Assembly: GCA_950295325.1 (NCBI GenBank)
Contig: OX485805.1
Coordinates: 49,562,758 to 49,626,757 of the forward strand
Reading direction: 5' to 3'
From: Polytrichum commune
Taxonomy: Eukaryota; Streptophyta; Polytrichopsida; Polytrichales; Polytrichaceae
DNA length: 64,000 nt
A model generated the notes under the pieces. The model saw only the letters and a list, made by a program, of their open reading frames with translations. It had not been told where the DNA came from and searched no databases. Of the stretch, positions 1 through 12,900 are shown piece by piece (the first letter of the stretch is position 1; each line of letters begins with the position of its first letter). The position numbers were made by a program, and so were the translations under genes.

Positions 1-1739
1 TCAAACGAAGAATCCAGGGATCTTTCTATGGATCTCTCTATGATACGCCAATCAAATTGGGCCACACGCCTGAGCTCTTCACCTTCCTTCCTTTTCTTTG
101 ACACCAAATAGGGGAATTTAGCTACCACACTGCACACATGCATTTTACAGTCAGCCTGACACACATCTTTCACCACCTCAAAGTAGAAATAAGCTATGAT
201 TATCACATGGAAGGGTAGTTCCACAAACAGCGGAAATTTGATGGCTTCATTCAAGCAGTAGCATGACAGGAGAAATTATTCCACATGCACCTTTCCAGGT
301 GACTTTATTCAAACATAATAGTTTAAGTGAGAGAACTTCTAACAAAACCCTCTGCAGATTCGGAAGAAGCCTACTTCCACTCCATTGACACCATCAGGAA
401 TGTACTCATATTTGAAATACGAGCAACATCAGAGAATGTGATTAAGGTACTGTGGTCCTCTCCTATTTGGTTGTTTCAGCATTGGTTGACTGGACATTAG
501 GTGGCTTAGTTTTTCATCGTATTTGTGAGGAACCATCCTTGCTCAAGTATAATATGAGAAAAAGTAACTTCACCCGAGAGCTGGAATCATCCCACAAAGC
601 TGATATTTAACTATCCAGAATCAGGTAGCATCTCATGCCTTGTACCTGTCCATGGTGTGTTGTGAAACGAACACTGGTGTGGGGGGAATGTCATTGTTCG
701 CATTGAATGGTTGTACACCTCGAACATTGTCCAGGCCCAATATGGCATCCGCATGTTCATGTGTCAGTATCAGCTGTAGCCATACAGGGGAGTCACACAC
801 ACTGAGAGGATGGCATGAGGTTTGGGAAACTTCAAGGTAAATTGCATGACAACGAAGATGGTGAAAGAACATGAATCAACAGAGAGCGGTGATCTTCCTT
901 TTCTTACAGCATCTAGCCTTGGGATTTTGTAAGGCACAAACCAACGCAACACTTGCTCCTTGAAATCTTTGCCCGCATCAATTTGAATGTATCGCCGTTG
1001 ACCATCACCATGCTTGAAGCTGATCAGCAATGATGGGTTACACCTTTCAATCCAACAGCCCAAACCCACCTTCTCTTAATAAAATCCGTCTCTCCTGTCA
1101 TAATCCCTGCGCCAGGGATTCAACAGACTCAATACTACAAACTCTGATAAGCTTGACAGGGCAGCAGGTACTTTCTTAACCTTCGGCAGAAAAAAAGTTC
1201 ATCAATGGAGCAAGCAAGAAGAAGCAGGTGTCTTGTATTGTAGAGTACGAATACTGAAGCCAAGCCAACGACGTCAAATAGGAAATAGAAGAGTTGACTG
1301 CAGACAGACCCAAGTTACAGATGGCGACCATCTACAGGTATCCAATTTCACTTCTCTTGGTTTGTGTTCACCTTCATGGGTGGTGCAAAACACTAACAAA
1401 ACCCTCAACAGTTTTGGCTGGTCTCTTCGTCCAAGAAGTCCAGAACGTACAACATTTTAGTGATGTCAAAAATGGCTATGTTCCTTGTGTGTGGTGATTC
1501 AGATGGATGAAACTAGGTCTAATTGCATAGACAGAATATGAGTACCTGTAATTGCGATTTAATTCAGGAGGGCCCTTCATAGCCATGTGGCAGACCTCGC
1601 ACCGAGGATCGGTAGGGCGGATTAGGCAGAGGGGGCTTGGAACACCGGTGGAACATCCGGATCCCAACACTATCAACTCGGATCTGTCTGCACTCTCCAT
1701 CTCCGTGACAGCGAGATCATCCAGTGCACCATTCGCCAT
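1..1739 (-). CDS. Metallo-beta-lactamase-fold hydrolase (3' end outside the window)
   Basis: The predicted mRNA joins 1739-1546, 1043-908, 773-646 and 129-1 (continuing left of the window). All borders are GT-AG and the phases agree. The first ATG is at 1739; a frame extension to 1754 uses GTG and is not a plausible plant start. The N-terminus has a GSGCSTGVPSPLCLI segment (about residues 26-40) and a Cys-rich PRCEVC. The strand-loop LILTHEHADA (111-120) matches the metal-binding HxHxD motif, with Ala where many relatives have His. The last visible exon reads MDSVVAKFPYLV then RRVAQFDWRIIE, which I know from the plant PhnP-like putative hydrolases of this superfamily. These are expected to be soluble metal-dependent hydrolases; the substrate is unknown. 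Missing are the later metal ligands, which should lie upstream of base 1. Confidence 0.85.
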
Positions 1740-3274
1740 TTGAGAGGTACTCACAACCTCCTTTTCACCAACTTTTTCAACCTGCCAGTAGCCAAAGAGC
1801 TATTTAAAAGCTGGAGACTGAGTAACTTGCAGCACAGGTGAAAACCCAGCTTGCAGCTGAAGAAGGTGGACAAATTTGATGAAGCACCTGTAATATGACG
1901 TTTCACTCATCCACTCATCCATCTGCATATTTTCGCCTTCCCTTGATCAATTTAAATTAATAGCCACTCAGATGGAGGAGGAGACTTCAATCATCCGAAC
2001 CAAGAAAAACAATCTGCACAAGGATCTGACGTGGCTCTGAATAGACGAAATCCTAAAACAGAGTTTTGATGAGAAAATGAGGTCTACATTATGGATGTGA
2101 TGATATGGAGCAATGAAAACGACCACTGAAGACCTACATGTCTGATTGGGAAATCACAAAGCACCAGACCGTCTCGTTTCCGAAGCAGAAACCCCAACAT
2201 TTGATCAAGGTAACCCTAAATGCTGTTTCCGTAAACTGCAATTTTAAAGTTACCGCCAACCTATTATTGATCTTAACAATGCCACCGGGAACCCTCTGTG
2301 TGTTTCATTTGAATGCACAACCTTCTTACAGGCTTGAAGTTGAACTACATAACCCAGTTTCGAGCACCAACCTCTGGATGAGGCCCTCAATTAGCAGGAG
2401 GTTAATGCAGACACTCATGAACTTTTGCTTTTCAGTGACATTCAATCGATCGAAAAGAGGCGAGAGCATTTTCAAAGTGTGATCTGTTTCCCGGGACTTG
2501 CCAATAAAGCTTTTGTAATTGCAACACCTAAAGAATATCAGATCTATTCGATAACCAGGAGAGGGCGTCCACAACAACATGCTTCACGACCGGCCATTGC
2601 CCCTCTTTTCTTTAGCATGATCCTAAGAACATGTAGACGGGTAAGTTAGTACCTGACCTTCAATTTGCAGGTTGCTTTGTTGAACCTCAGCTTCTCCGAA
2701 GTAAGTAACTCAGCTCCAACGGTGGCAGGGAGTGACGATCTGTACTTGCAAGTCCTCAATCTTTCCGGGTAAGTAAGTTAGAAGGCACAAAGCAAAAATC
2801 AAAAAGCAAAAAAGCAAAGAAGCAGTTGAGAGGTCAGGAGTTTAGGCAACCAGAGACAAAGAATATACTAACTTAAAAGAAGCTGATGAGCTTTATTGAA
2901 GTAAATGCAAAAATCATTGCCAATTCTGAAACAGCGTCTGTAGCCTTGTCAGCAAACCCAAAGTCGTGTTCTGTAGCCTTGTCAGCAGACCCAAAGTGGT
3001 GTTCCTAGTTGGCGCGCATGTGGCAGGTACTTTAAATACACACCTGGATTTTTGTAAGTTTATACCGACAAAAGCATTTCACACAGCTGAATCATCAATT
3101 TCTGGCAACCACCATGCCAATTTATCTGCTCACTATTAAGTAAGGGATGTGGACTGTTTTTCAGTTCAATTCTCATGTTCTCCAACTTCTACCGATCAGA
3201 TTTACACAACAAAACTTGTGTTGCAGTAGCAAATTCACGATGAAGCATCAGCAAAAATCAGACCTCGTCTGATT
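1740..3274. other. Intergenic stretch with a short tandem duplication
   Basis: I see no supportable gene here. A unit of about 35 bp containing CTGTAGCCTTGTCAGCA is duplicated in tandem at 2937-3005. Several GTAAGTAAGT-like strings (2701, 2769) resemble splice donors, but no coherent exon chain was found. Confidence 0.4.
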
Positions 3275-3276
3275 TA

Positions 3277-3831
3277 CAGTAGCCTCCTGCCTAAGTACGC
3301 ACCCGTTTAAGTACGCATCCCGGTAAAGTATGCATTATTTTCCCGAAAAAATAGGGTTCAGATTTATTTAGTTCAACATGTCATGGATTGTCATTTGGCG
3401 CAAGTTTTAAAGATTCTTGAGTTTGGCTTTCAAGGTGACAGCCCGGACCTTACTTTGAAACGATTCAAACAACTTTCTAAGATCATTGAATGTTTCCTCA
3501 GCCTCTTCTCGAACTTCGGAGTAGAGCAATTGATAAGACATTAAGGCAGATTGCTCTAGGATTTGCTCCCGCTTGCCCAACACCTTTCTGATAGCTCCTT
3601 CACTAACATCGTACTCGTGCGCTATAGCCCTTTTATTGTGAGCATTTGTCTTGCTCAACTTCGCTATGATATCACATCGATGGGACTCATTGAGGCGTTT
3701 CCCGTCCGGTTTCTTCGACATTGCAACCGAATCAAGCGATTAGGAACCCTAAACCCTAAAGTGCGCACCTACCGGCTAAGTACGCACCATCCTCTCAGGT
3801 TCAAGTTGCGTACTTAGGCGGGAGGCTACTG
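3277..3831. mobile_element. Short pogo/Tigger-type DNA element
   Basis: The 25-bp terminal inverted repeats (3277-3301 and 3807-3831) differ at one position and start with CAGTAGCCTCC. A TA dinucleotide flanks each side (3275-3276, 3832-3833), the target duplication expected of Tc1/mariner-pogo elements. The body is only 555 bp. It holds one ORF on the minus strand (a CENP-B-like HTH protein) and no DDE domain, so it cannot move by itself. Copies of the motif AAGTACGCA or close variants recur inside both ends (about 3292, 3307, 3325, 3761, 3778 and, inverted, 3806). Confidence 0.85.
3407..3721 (-). CDS. Stand-alone CENP-B/pogo-type HTH DNA-binding protein (104 aa)
   Basis: This intact ORF fills the middle of the short pogo-type element, with an ATG start at 3721 and TAA at 3407. 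Residues 6-55 look like the N-terminal helix-turn-helix of pogo/Tigger transposases and CENP-B: KRLNESHRCDIIAKL, then RAIAHEYDVSEGAIRKVL as the recognition part. Residues 60-100 are charged and predicted helical (SEVREEAEETFNDLRKLF), possibly a coiled coil for dimerisation. The second HTH and the DDE nuclease of a full transposase are absent. The likely role is binding the element's own ends. Telomere-like CCTAAACCCTAAA lies just 5' of the start at 3748-3760. It may be a decayed leftover that happens to stay open, or an expressed DNA-binding protein. Confidence 0.6.
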   Translation of the reverse strand: MSKKPDGKRLNESHRCDIIAKLSKTNAHNKRAIAHEYDVSEGAIRKVLGKREQILEQSALMSYQLLYSEVREEAEETFNDLRKLFESFQSKVRAVTLKAKLKNL

Positions 3832-3833
3832 TA

Positions 3834-6800
3834 GTCATGGTTGTTAAAAGTACATGTTTGTCGAAGTCCTTAACTGGAATACAAAGGTCCTCCCAACCAT
3901 GTTCATTATTGAGTGTGTAGAATAGTTAATAGAATTTGAAGACGTACTCCAATCTCTTTTAAGCATGTGTCACCATATCAACACACCTAACCACGTGCCA
4001 ATCAAAAATAATATGTGTCTGATTAAGAATAGCACCTGAATAACACCTGCATTCCTTATATGCAATTGCAGCTTATCAGAGCGAAGAATACCCTAATTCT
4101 GATGTAGTGCTTGCTTGTACCAGTTTTGCATGCATCCTCACATGTTCTGTGATGTGTCCTGAACTGGATCACATGTCAATGAGATTGTGGAATTGGATCT
4201 GCATTGTTGGTAAGTAAGTAACTTAAGCCCCTCCCAGTCATGAGGGATCAAGAAAACCAGGGTAATTTTCGTGGAGGAGGACATGGCACTGGGGTTCTTG
4301 ACAGAGTCATGTTGGAGATATGTGATTAATTTGATTCAGGGCAAGAAATACACACAACTTGTTGAGGCAATTGCATTGAGTCCTCCCTCAGATGATAATG
4401 CTAGTCCAAGCGATCATGATGAGGTACGAGTGCATCCCAGGACAAATTTGTATCATCACTTGCCGTTGACCGATCCGGTGTGGCGATTGAATGATCACAT
4501 TGTGTGGTGAGTTTCAAAGTTATGCCGATGGAAGATTTTGTGATGTGCTTTAATGATCTGTATTCGATGTTTGTCAGCAACTGGTTCATATCGCAATGAA
4601 TGTCTCCTTGCCACACGCGTCGATGCCATTGCCCACTACATACTAAGAATCTGTCTTGATTATTATATGATCATCTTAGGCCACTCATTCTTCAATCTAC
4701 TGTACAATCATCATCTTGGTCCGAGAAACAATACTACTGTTCTCCCTCTTTAGTATGACACGTTTGGGAAACACAGAAAAAGTTGTATTATCAAGGTGTC
4801 GTCTTCTCATTAATATGAAAAATGGCGTAAAGTTGTCGTATTATTGAGGGAATGCGAAAACATAAGTAATACGAGCTTAAAAATATGTACAATGAGTTTA
4901 AGCAATATAGATGGTATGAAATAATAATTTATAACTCCAAACAAATACAAATATTTTCAAGAACTCTTGAAATAGGAGTCCAAAGATCTTTGGTGTTGCC
5001 TATCCAAGTTAGCAATCGTCATCTGATCTAAATTCCCTACTAACTTTTGAAAACTAATAATTTCATTGACACCAAAATATAAAGAGTTCTCTCATAAGAA
5101 ATTAGACAACAATGATGCATGACGTTCAACATCAAGATATTGGTGATACTATATCACCTGTGTACAAGGCAACATACGAGGCAGGAGGCCACTCTAACCC
5201 TAATCATGTCCATAGCACACTAGTAACCCTAATTATCATTAAGTTCCCAATGATAAGTGAAGTTCCCAAGTAGTTCCCAAGTGAAAATGGATGCATTCTA
5301 GATGTACATAACATAGATGAAAAGAATTTCAGCGTTAACTACCTCTTTAATATGACAAAACGGAGATTCTAAATGTCGCGTTATCGAGTGTTGTAGTCGT
5401 ATATATAAAAGAGGGAGTTTTGCACTAGAAAGTTTGGTCTCACAAAAATGTGTTGTAATATCGAGGGTGTTGTAGTAATGAGAGATTAGATTGTATTCGC
5501 TATGTGGTGTGGGTAACAATTTTTCCTGACATGATGTGCAACTCGCTTAAGTTTGTGTACACGTGGTAAAGGCAAGCTTCAAGTTAGAATCGGATATTCA
5601 AACTTCAAAGTTCGAGAGTTGGGGGTCATGGCCAAGGATTCCCCTCTTTACTAATTTCAAAGAAAAGAAGAAAGCAAGTGCACATGACGAGCTTAGACTA
5701 TTATTTTCCAAAATTATTAAGACAGTGGGAGAGAGGGTACATGATGTGGCTTTGGATCCTTCTTCTCAAACGCTTAACATTGTTCCTTGACTTGCACTTA
5801 ATGATTTATATTGACAATCCACCTCGCTTGTTGGATTGCTCATATCTTCGGAATTCTACTGATTTTTTTTTTAAAAAAAAAATCTTCTTTTTGTTAAAAA
5901 CCATGCACATGTTTTTTTTTTTACCAAAATCATGATCTATCTTGTGACACTTTATTGTGACAATCCAAATACTTAAATTGAAAGCATTGAATTATAAGGG
6001 GCCGTCTTACACCCAGTGATATTCTTAAAACCACATAAATTAGACTTTGTGTTCACTAAAATGAAAGTCCATTGTATTGGGCTTCGACATGAAAATACAT
6101 AGACATTGTGAAACCCAAGCCGGGGGTCATGAGGGATGCGTATCAAAAGCATGTCCTTGAACATTTAGTTGTAGGTAAAGTTGTGGATCTCGCATTGAAA
6201 TTTCAAAGTTACAAACATCATTAACTACTGAAACTCTTGCATGCTTCTTGGAAGAATGTCATCTCTGCCTTTCTCAAAGTGAAAGCTTTTCTTAACATTA
6301 GCATAAATGCTAACATACTCATAAATTACGAGACTTCTTGCACACTGAAATTCCGAAGGCCCAAGTTATATCTCAATATTTCGATTCGTGTTTAGGGCTT
6401 GAATTTTACATTTTGATACTGCATACAAGATTCAAAGTTGTGAAATGATTGATAATATGCTATTGATGACTTCACATAATTCAACTGCATGGTTGTGTTC
6501 TATTCTGTATTTAGCCTTCGACTTGGGCCTCCACTATTTTACCTTCATGGGAAGAAACTTAGTTAATAGGAAGAAATTAACGTCAATATGACTAGTGAAT
6601 ATTGTCAAAGAATAATATTGTTATGAATAGTATTTTCAATGAAGAGTGCCTAGATTCATGTAAATAATGCCAAGATGAACAATGATTCTTGTGAGTAGGC
6701 CGGGAATATAATTCCACCCAAGTTTTTAAGTGTCAGCATGAATGTATGAATAATAAATGAAAATTGCTACTTTGTTCAGGGGCCCCACATAATATAATTG

Positions 6801-7880
6801 ACATATTCCAAGGTCAATGCCAACTGACCCACATGGTTGAATAATGTTATGGATGAGCTACATAAGCACCTCTCTACTACTAGCTAGAATACATTGGGCA
6901 ATTTAATTTTTTTATGGGAAGATTCTTCTTCTTCTTCTTCTAGATGTATTGGCATTGCATTGGTGCCCATATTCTCTTTTAGTGGTCTTCCTCACTACAC
7001 TAAAATGTGTGATTTGTGGCCATCGGAAAAGAATGTGGATGGTATAAATTGTGTATGTATAACATGTTGAGCATATTGTGGGGATTGAAGTATTGTCCGT
7101 GTCTTTAGTATGAACACAATGAAATGTAATTCCTGGAAACCAAAAGGCTTGTGGGACTTAAAGTACATCAAGATGGGTGTCAAATTGCCTAATTGCCATG
7201 TATAGCGGAGTGCAGTAGCCTTCATGAGATAGAGGTTAATATCAACTTAATGGTCCAATTGAAAGAAAGACTTGGGACTCCCTCATATTACCCTCTCAAA
7301 TAGTTATTAAAACTTATGTCCAATGGAGTTGTATAGGAGACACTCCAACACAAAGTGTGCCTCATTTTGAACTACATTTATGAGTAGAAATGGCATAATC
7401 TATAATCTTTAGAGAGGGGATAGTCAAGCACTATCCAAATAATTCTAGTAAATCATGATTATTTCTAGTAAGTACATTTTATAATTAATTAGGCTTGATT
7501 AATTTGGTAAGCATACATTTTGATTTAATTGGGTTTAATTAGGATTGATTGTAATTAATTAGACTTAATTACATTCAATCACACTTAATTAATTTAAATG
7601 CATATGAATACTTTGTGAAAGCAGAAGGTATTCACTATACTATAATATTTAACATACTAAAAATAAAACAATAAAATTTAGTTCCATTTTAAGAATAACA
7701 AAGACTCTTTCAATGGCAAGTAGCAAAAAATATAACCTCAGTGCTAGTGAGGGTTTTGTAATATTTTTTTATTTCCAAGTTAATTACATGCTTTATTGAT
7801 GGTTTCACTTTGATAATGAAATCCCAGTCAATTGTTTATTTACTCAATGAAAGTGAACATGTATATTGGATTTTGGACCT
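3834..7880. other. AT-rich gene-free stretch with repeat fragments
   Basis: No gene is recognised. A copy of the dispersed repeat described below lies at 3930-4050. The pair 4740-4860 and 5333-5420 share a CTCCCTCTTT-AATATGACA-like start in inverted orientation and may be the ends of a decayed TIR element. A degenerate array of ATTAATTAGGCTTGATT-like units fills about 7470-7600. Confidence 0.35.
3930..4050 (+). repeat. Dispersed ~130-bp repeat, copy 1
   Basis: It shares the ordered blocks CCAATCTCTTTTAA, CATGTGTC, CACACC, CCAATCAAA and GTGTCTGATTAAGAA with the copies at 11045, 27963, 51885 and elsewhere. The 5' flank AGAATTTGAAGA is also shared with the copy at 11045. Confidence 0.6.
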
Positions 7881-7894
7881 TGAAGGTGAAGTGC

Positions 7895-8065
7895 ACTCGA
7901 TATGGGATTTGTGGATAAGTGGCCTTCAAGAATGTAAGGGCAATGGTTTTTTCGAAGTCGGGCGGGTGGGCAGAAGTTTTTGGTCGAGTCCAAAAAATTT
8001 GGATTTCTCTTTGGGCAACTGTCCTTGCCCAAATCTACCTCCCCCGAAAAGTTCGGGGGGGGGGG
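7895..8065 (+). repeat. Dispersed repeat, inverted relative to 30865-31025
   Basis: The stretch from TATGGGATTTGTGGATAAG through GGGCAATGGTTTTTTCGAAG to the G-run is read in reverse complement at about 30865-31025. It ends in a G-run of about 14 bases (8057-8070). Confidence 0.65.
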
Positions 8066-8179
8066 GGGGTAACGTCCCCCCATATATAGTTTCATGATTT
8101 TTAATCTAAGTTGGAAGCACATGATGTTATTCTGCAACCAAAGTGTCGGTTGTCTTCCTTGACAGATTTGGAAGGCTAA

Positions 8180-8560
8180 GGTCCCAAGTCTCAAGTCTCA
8201 CTTGTGTTAGCCAGTCCCAACATGAAGTCAAATTTCCAACTTTTGAGCCTCAAGAAACCATTAAAATATAGTTAATTATCATTAAAGTCGGATCTTGATT
8301 ATTTTATGCAAAAATGTTTGTAGTACTTGTGTTGAGAGTTCGGACTAGCTTTTTGCTTGACCCAACTCTCAACACAAGTCCCAAGCCTTACTTTCAAAAC
8401 ATGTTGTCATGTAGGCATCAATGTCATACTTGGGACTTAGGACTTGGGACCTTGTGTGCGGTGGTAAGTCCCAACTTCCATGCTCTTAATGGGTGAGATT
8501 GCACAAATTGACCTCAAGTGACTTGGGTCTTAGGACTTGGGACCCCGTTTGAACCAGCCC
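8180..8560. mobile_element. PIF/Harbinger-like MITE, copy with damaged left end
   Basis: The body is colinear with 56472-56817 (shared blocks: CTCAAG, ACCATTAAAATAT, TGCTTGACC, ACACAAGTCCCAAG, CATGTAGGCATC, GGTAAGTCCCAACTTCC). The right end reads GACCCCGTTTGAACCAGCCC followed by TAA. The left end begins at TAA-GGTCCCAAGTC and lacks about 15 bp of the terminal repeat seen in the other copy. Confidence 0.6.
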
Positions 8561-8914
8561 TAATTAGGCTCACTTGGAAAACAACCTGTAGTGCTCACAA
8601 CACAAGTGCCAAACCAATCATTACTCATATGCACACCTTATTGAGTCATACTCACAAGTTTTGAGAGCATGTGCAGTGGTTCTCCATACAACGCCCCGGA
8701 ATGGAAGAGTGTTGGGTTTAGCCTGCGAGTTGAACCCACATGTCATACTTGAACGTTGCAATTATATCGGCGGGGCCCGGAAAGCCCTCCCGGATTGGAA
8801 TAGCTTGGTTATATTGTAGCCCAATTTTCAACTCCTCTACAAAAGAATCAACTATCAATACCTCACATTCTTTGACCAAGTGATTGTACTTGAGTGTAGG
8901 TTACCATTTGGAGC

Positions 8915-9532
8915 AAGGCTAATTTTTCACAAAGTTTTTGCCCGTCCACGTTCAAAAACTTTGAAAGGCAAAAAAAATTGCAACGTGTCCCAAAACCGGT
9001 AATTTCTAAACCAACCCGTCCATGGAAAGGTTAAAGAAAAAACAACCTGTCCCAAAACCGGTTTGAAAATGAAAATACCTGTCCCGCAAGAGGTATAAAT
9101 AAGTCTCTTACAATGTTGGTAAAAAATTAGAAAATAAAATAAAAACCTAAAGATGTCGGCATGTGACTGGTTGCACTTGGAAACAATAGGATCTTGCTAG
9201 TACACCCCATTCTAAATTTTGTGGTTGATAAAGTAATGTATGCAGGTGAATCAAGCACTTCAAGATTGATATTTTGATTGGGTATCAGTGGTTTGATTGC
9301 ATTATGCTTATATTCACATGTCATATATGACATAATGTAACTGATATTTGTACCATTTCTTTTTTTTGGGAAAAAATATCAAAAAAATTGTTATTTTTAG
9401 AACCCGTCCAAAGTGAATTTGACACGTCCAAAAACCGGTTCATTTTCTAAGAACCCGTCCACTGGAATTTTTTTTTTATGAACATGTCCCTGGACATGTT
9501 AGGGACCTTGTGAAAAATCACCATTGGTTTAG
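8915..9532. mobile_element. Probable MITE with CCCGTCC / AACCGGT repeats
   Basis: Imperfect inverted ends (GGCTAATTTTTCACAAAG near 8918 and, inverted, CTTGTGAAAAATCACCA near 9509) enclose several copies of a loose unit combining CCCGTCC or CTGTCCC with AAAACCGGT (8941, 8990, 9016, 9048, 9402, 9430, 9450). No coding capacity is seen. Confidence 0.4.
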
Positions 9533-9900
9533 AGTTACATGTTGCTATAAATTAAGACTGACACTATCGACTTCTCCCAAGTAGCTTTGTCACAACATGT
9601 CCCTTGACGTGCATGCTAACTATTTACAATATTTGAGTGAAAAATTTACACTCCGGCAAAACGTCATGCAACAATGCAAAACGCCAAGTGTTACCGGTGC
9701 TAATAGGGCTTATTAGTGTAGTTTACATTTGATTATTGATTTCTTCTACCATGTGCCACATTGTGCTTTGCAAGTTGCCGCACAAGATTCATGCATAGAT
9801 TAAAAGAAGATAACTACATTCCACACCACTAGATCCAAATTCAACACAACAATCACATCACACTTCACCCTAAGTTGGAGATTTACAATGCTTAAGCTTC

Positions 9901-12900
9901 TTAGTACAAATGCGGGGCGAGGCGTGGTTGAGCCTTGAGCACGAGCGGGTGCATCCTCGGCATCGATTGGCAAAACTTCTCGGTCATGTCGAGCGTGCGC
10001 GGATCCTCCCCGTTGGCGAGGGAGAAGTCGAACGCTTGCACGAGGCGGGCGACCCCGATCTGTGTCACGAGGAGGCCCAACCACATTCCGGAGCATTGGT
10101 GGCGCCCGATCCCAAATGGCATGTAGTGCAAGTTGGTGCCCTTCACGTCGAGTTCTTGATTCCCCGCGCCACGGCGGTCGACGAGGAACCGCTCGGGCTC
10201 GAATCGTTGCGCGTTCGGCCAGTAGCTCTCGTCCAAGTGGATCGCCAAGCTGTTGACCATGAGCCATGTCGCGGCCGGGAACTCGTAACCGCACACGGTC
10301 GTGGCCTCAAGTGACACATGGGGGACGAAAATCGCCCCTTGCGGGTATAACCGCAACGTCTCCTTCACGACGGCTTGTAAGTAAGGGAGGCGTGGGAGAT
10401 CGGCCTCCGTCACCACCCTTGCCTTGCCCACCACGGAATCCAACTCCGTTTGCAACTTCTTCATGCACTCGGGGTTGCGAAGGAGCTCGGAGACGGCCCA
10501 CTCTACCGTGTTGCTCGCGCTGTCTGTGCCAGCCACCAGAAAATTCTGGGCACACATGTATGTATATTGGATCGCAATCGTCGCACAATCAATCCATGGA
10601 TTAGTTAGTACCGTCGAACTGAATGCTTAAAGCTTGAGCTTGCACGAACTGTTCATTGTTCAATCGAAATTAGGTTACAGTATGGGGGTGGTGTTATTCA
10701 TCAGTTCGTTTTTTCATGCTCTCCAACTTGTTGGCCATGGTTGGATTTTACGCAACAGTAGTTGCGATGCACTTCCTTTGCTTCGAGAATTACGTTCACT
10801 ACTGAGTGTGGAGTACACTTGATATGATAAATTAGTGTCACTTGCTATTTGGAGTTTTATAGTGGTATATCCTTTTTACTATGGGTGTAATTTTTTTAAG
10901 TAAGTAGAGTTGTTCTCTAGTGTTCTCTAATGTCCGAACAACCAGTTTGACTTTGTTTGGTGAAATAGGAGACAACAGTAAAAAGATATAGCATTGTGTA
11001 ACTCCAATAGTAGGTGGTACTAAATATCTTATTTAGTGTAGCTGATAGAATTTGAAGATGTAGTCCAATCTTTTTTAAACAAGTGTCTTTATAGTGTTTG
11101 TTCTTTGATCGTTGCCAAACCACACACCAATCAAACATAGGTGTCTGATTAAGAATTTAGTAACCAAATAACACCTGCATTACCATAGACTTGGTGTCTC
11201 ACTATCCAATACTTATCATTGTGATTTCCAACCTTTCAAACTTCATCAGGCACTCAGGGTTACGAAGGATCCAATTGTGGTGTTTGTGTTCGCGACAAGG
11301 TTTGGACATTGGATCACAAGTTTCACTCAACTAATTAACTACTTACCTTCGACCTCAAAGTTTGTTGAAACTAAGCTTGTACAAACTATTCCTTGTTAAA
11401 TTTAATAGTTATTCTTGGCATTGCACTATGTATCCATCATTGTTGTTACGGTTTGCAACCTTTCCCAAACCCTGCCAGATGACCTTCCTCTGCAATTTTA
11501 TGGCTAGTCTCGTCATTATTTGAGCACTCTTGAATGTTCATGCTTTCAAATTGGAATAAGCTCAGGCTACTTAAGCTGCAAGGTAGGCAAACCCATACCC
11601 AACAAACCAGATCCTACCTTTGAAGCCCCCAAACATTGAATACTTTCAGTAAATAGTATCGGTTTTAGGTTTATGTACCTTATGCCCCCTTCCCACCTGA
11701 CTTTAGCTAAGACCCAAAGTATTTCCTAAAAACCGGGTAAAGCTCCCTTGGTTATAGCAGAGGCATCCGGCTATCCCAATGCACCTACAAGAACTTGCTC
11801 CGGAGATTTTCAAGTAGGTTATAGTTAAGTAGTTTTCACACATGTTTATTGTTTTATTTACCAAGCAATGAATGTTGGGTAGTTTTTGTCCCATCCCCAA
11901 ATGCCTTACTACTCACCTATCTTACCATTGGGTTTTTTTAATAAAGCTCCTCGTGCCCTCATAGCTAAGACTAAAAGCAACCAATCACAAGGGCGGGAGG
12001 TGACACTTTTAAAGCTCCTATATTCTTGCCTCATGTTTAGGTACCGATGGGAGGGTCGGTGCTTGAGGCTTAAAACCTCCACTTTGAAGCCATGCCACAT
12101 CATTTGCCAACTAGGCTCGGCACTAGATAATGTTGATGGTGTGAAGGCCGGGTTGTTAGAACCAACTTTTAGTCTTAGCTAAAGTCAGGTGGGATGGGCG
12201 CATTAGTATGGTAGGCAACACCTAAAACTGACACACAACCTAAACCAACACAATGTACCAATGCGCTGAATTTGATGGATCTATATATATATTTGTGGTA
12301 GATATATCATTTTAGAAGTATGTTATTTACTAGATACTGTATGCGAGGAGCCCAACTACAGGCTATAATAAAGCATCCTTGTGATGTTATCAAGCCACGA
12401 TGTGTGACAAGATAATACATGAGGAGGGTGTCTTGTTACAGCCCATAGGAAGTATCCTCGCGTATGATACCAAATGTAATGTTGACCATCTCACGAAGAT
12501 CGTGCACTATGATCTATATTTGATGTGCTCGTATCCAATGAGGACACCGACATGTCAACAAGATCTCAGATTGTCAGCGCTGTGGCCTTGGATTTAGCGT
12601 AGTATTGCTCAACCATAAATTTGGCTAAACCACCACCACTCTGGAGCAAACCCGCTCCTTGTTCAGAACTAGATCCAATTTTGTGAATGTCTGTTTCAGA
12701 TTCGAGACTCAAAAGCTTGAATGTGATTATTGTTATTATTATTATGATTGTGGGTAAAAGGGCAGGTCTTACTAACCCGAACGAGGCATGCGATGGAGGT
12801 GTCGTCAAGCTTGCCATCGCCGTCCACAGCAGGCTGCTGCATCAACACGTCAACAAGGTCCTGCTGCCTCTCATTACTATTGCCAACGACGTCCTTGGTC

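Noticed and set aside
2640-2775. Short plus-strand pieces with splice-like borders (VALLNLSFSE; LQVLNLSG), like fragments of leucine-rich repeats
   Set aside because: Only about 10-14 codons each, no continuous frame between them and no further repeats; could be chance.
3748-3760. Telomere-like CCTAAACCCTAAA as evidence of an interstitial telomere
   Set aside because: Two units only, inside the pogo-type element; better viewed as chance or a telo-box.
4271-4510. Plus-strand frame of 79 codons
   Set aside because: It starts at GTG, shows no domain and has no splice-supported continuation.
9910-10314. Plus-strand frames across the P450 third exon
   Set aside because: Antisense shadows of the P450 coding sequence.
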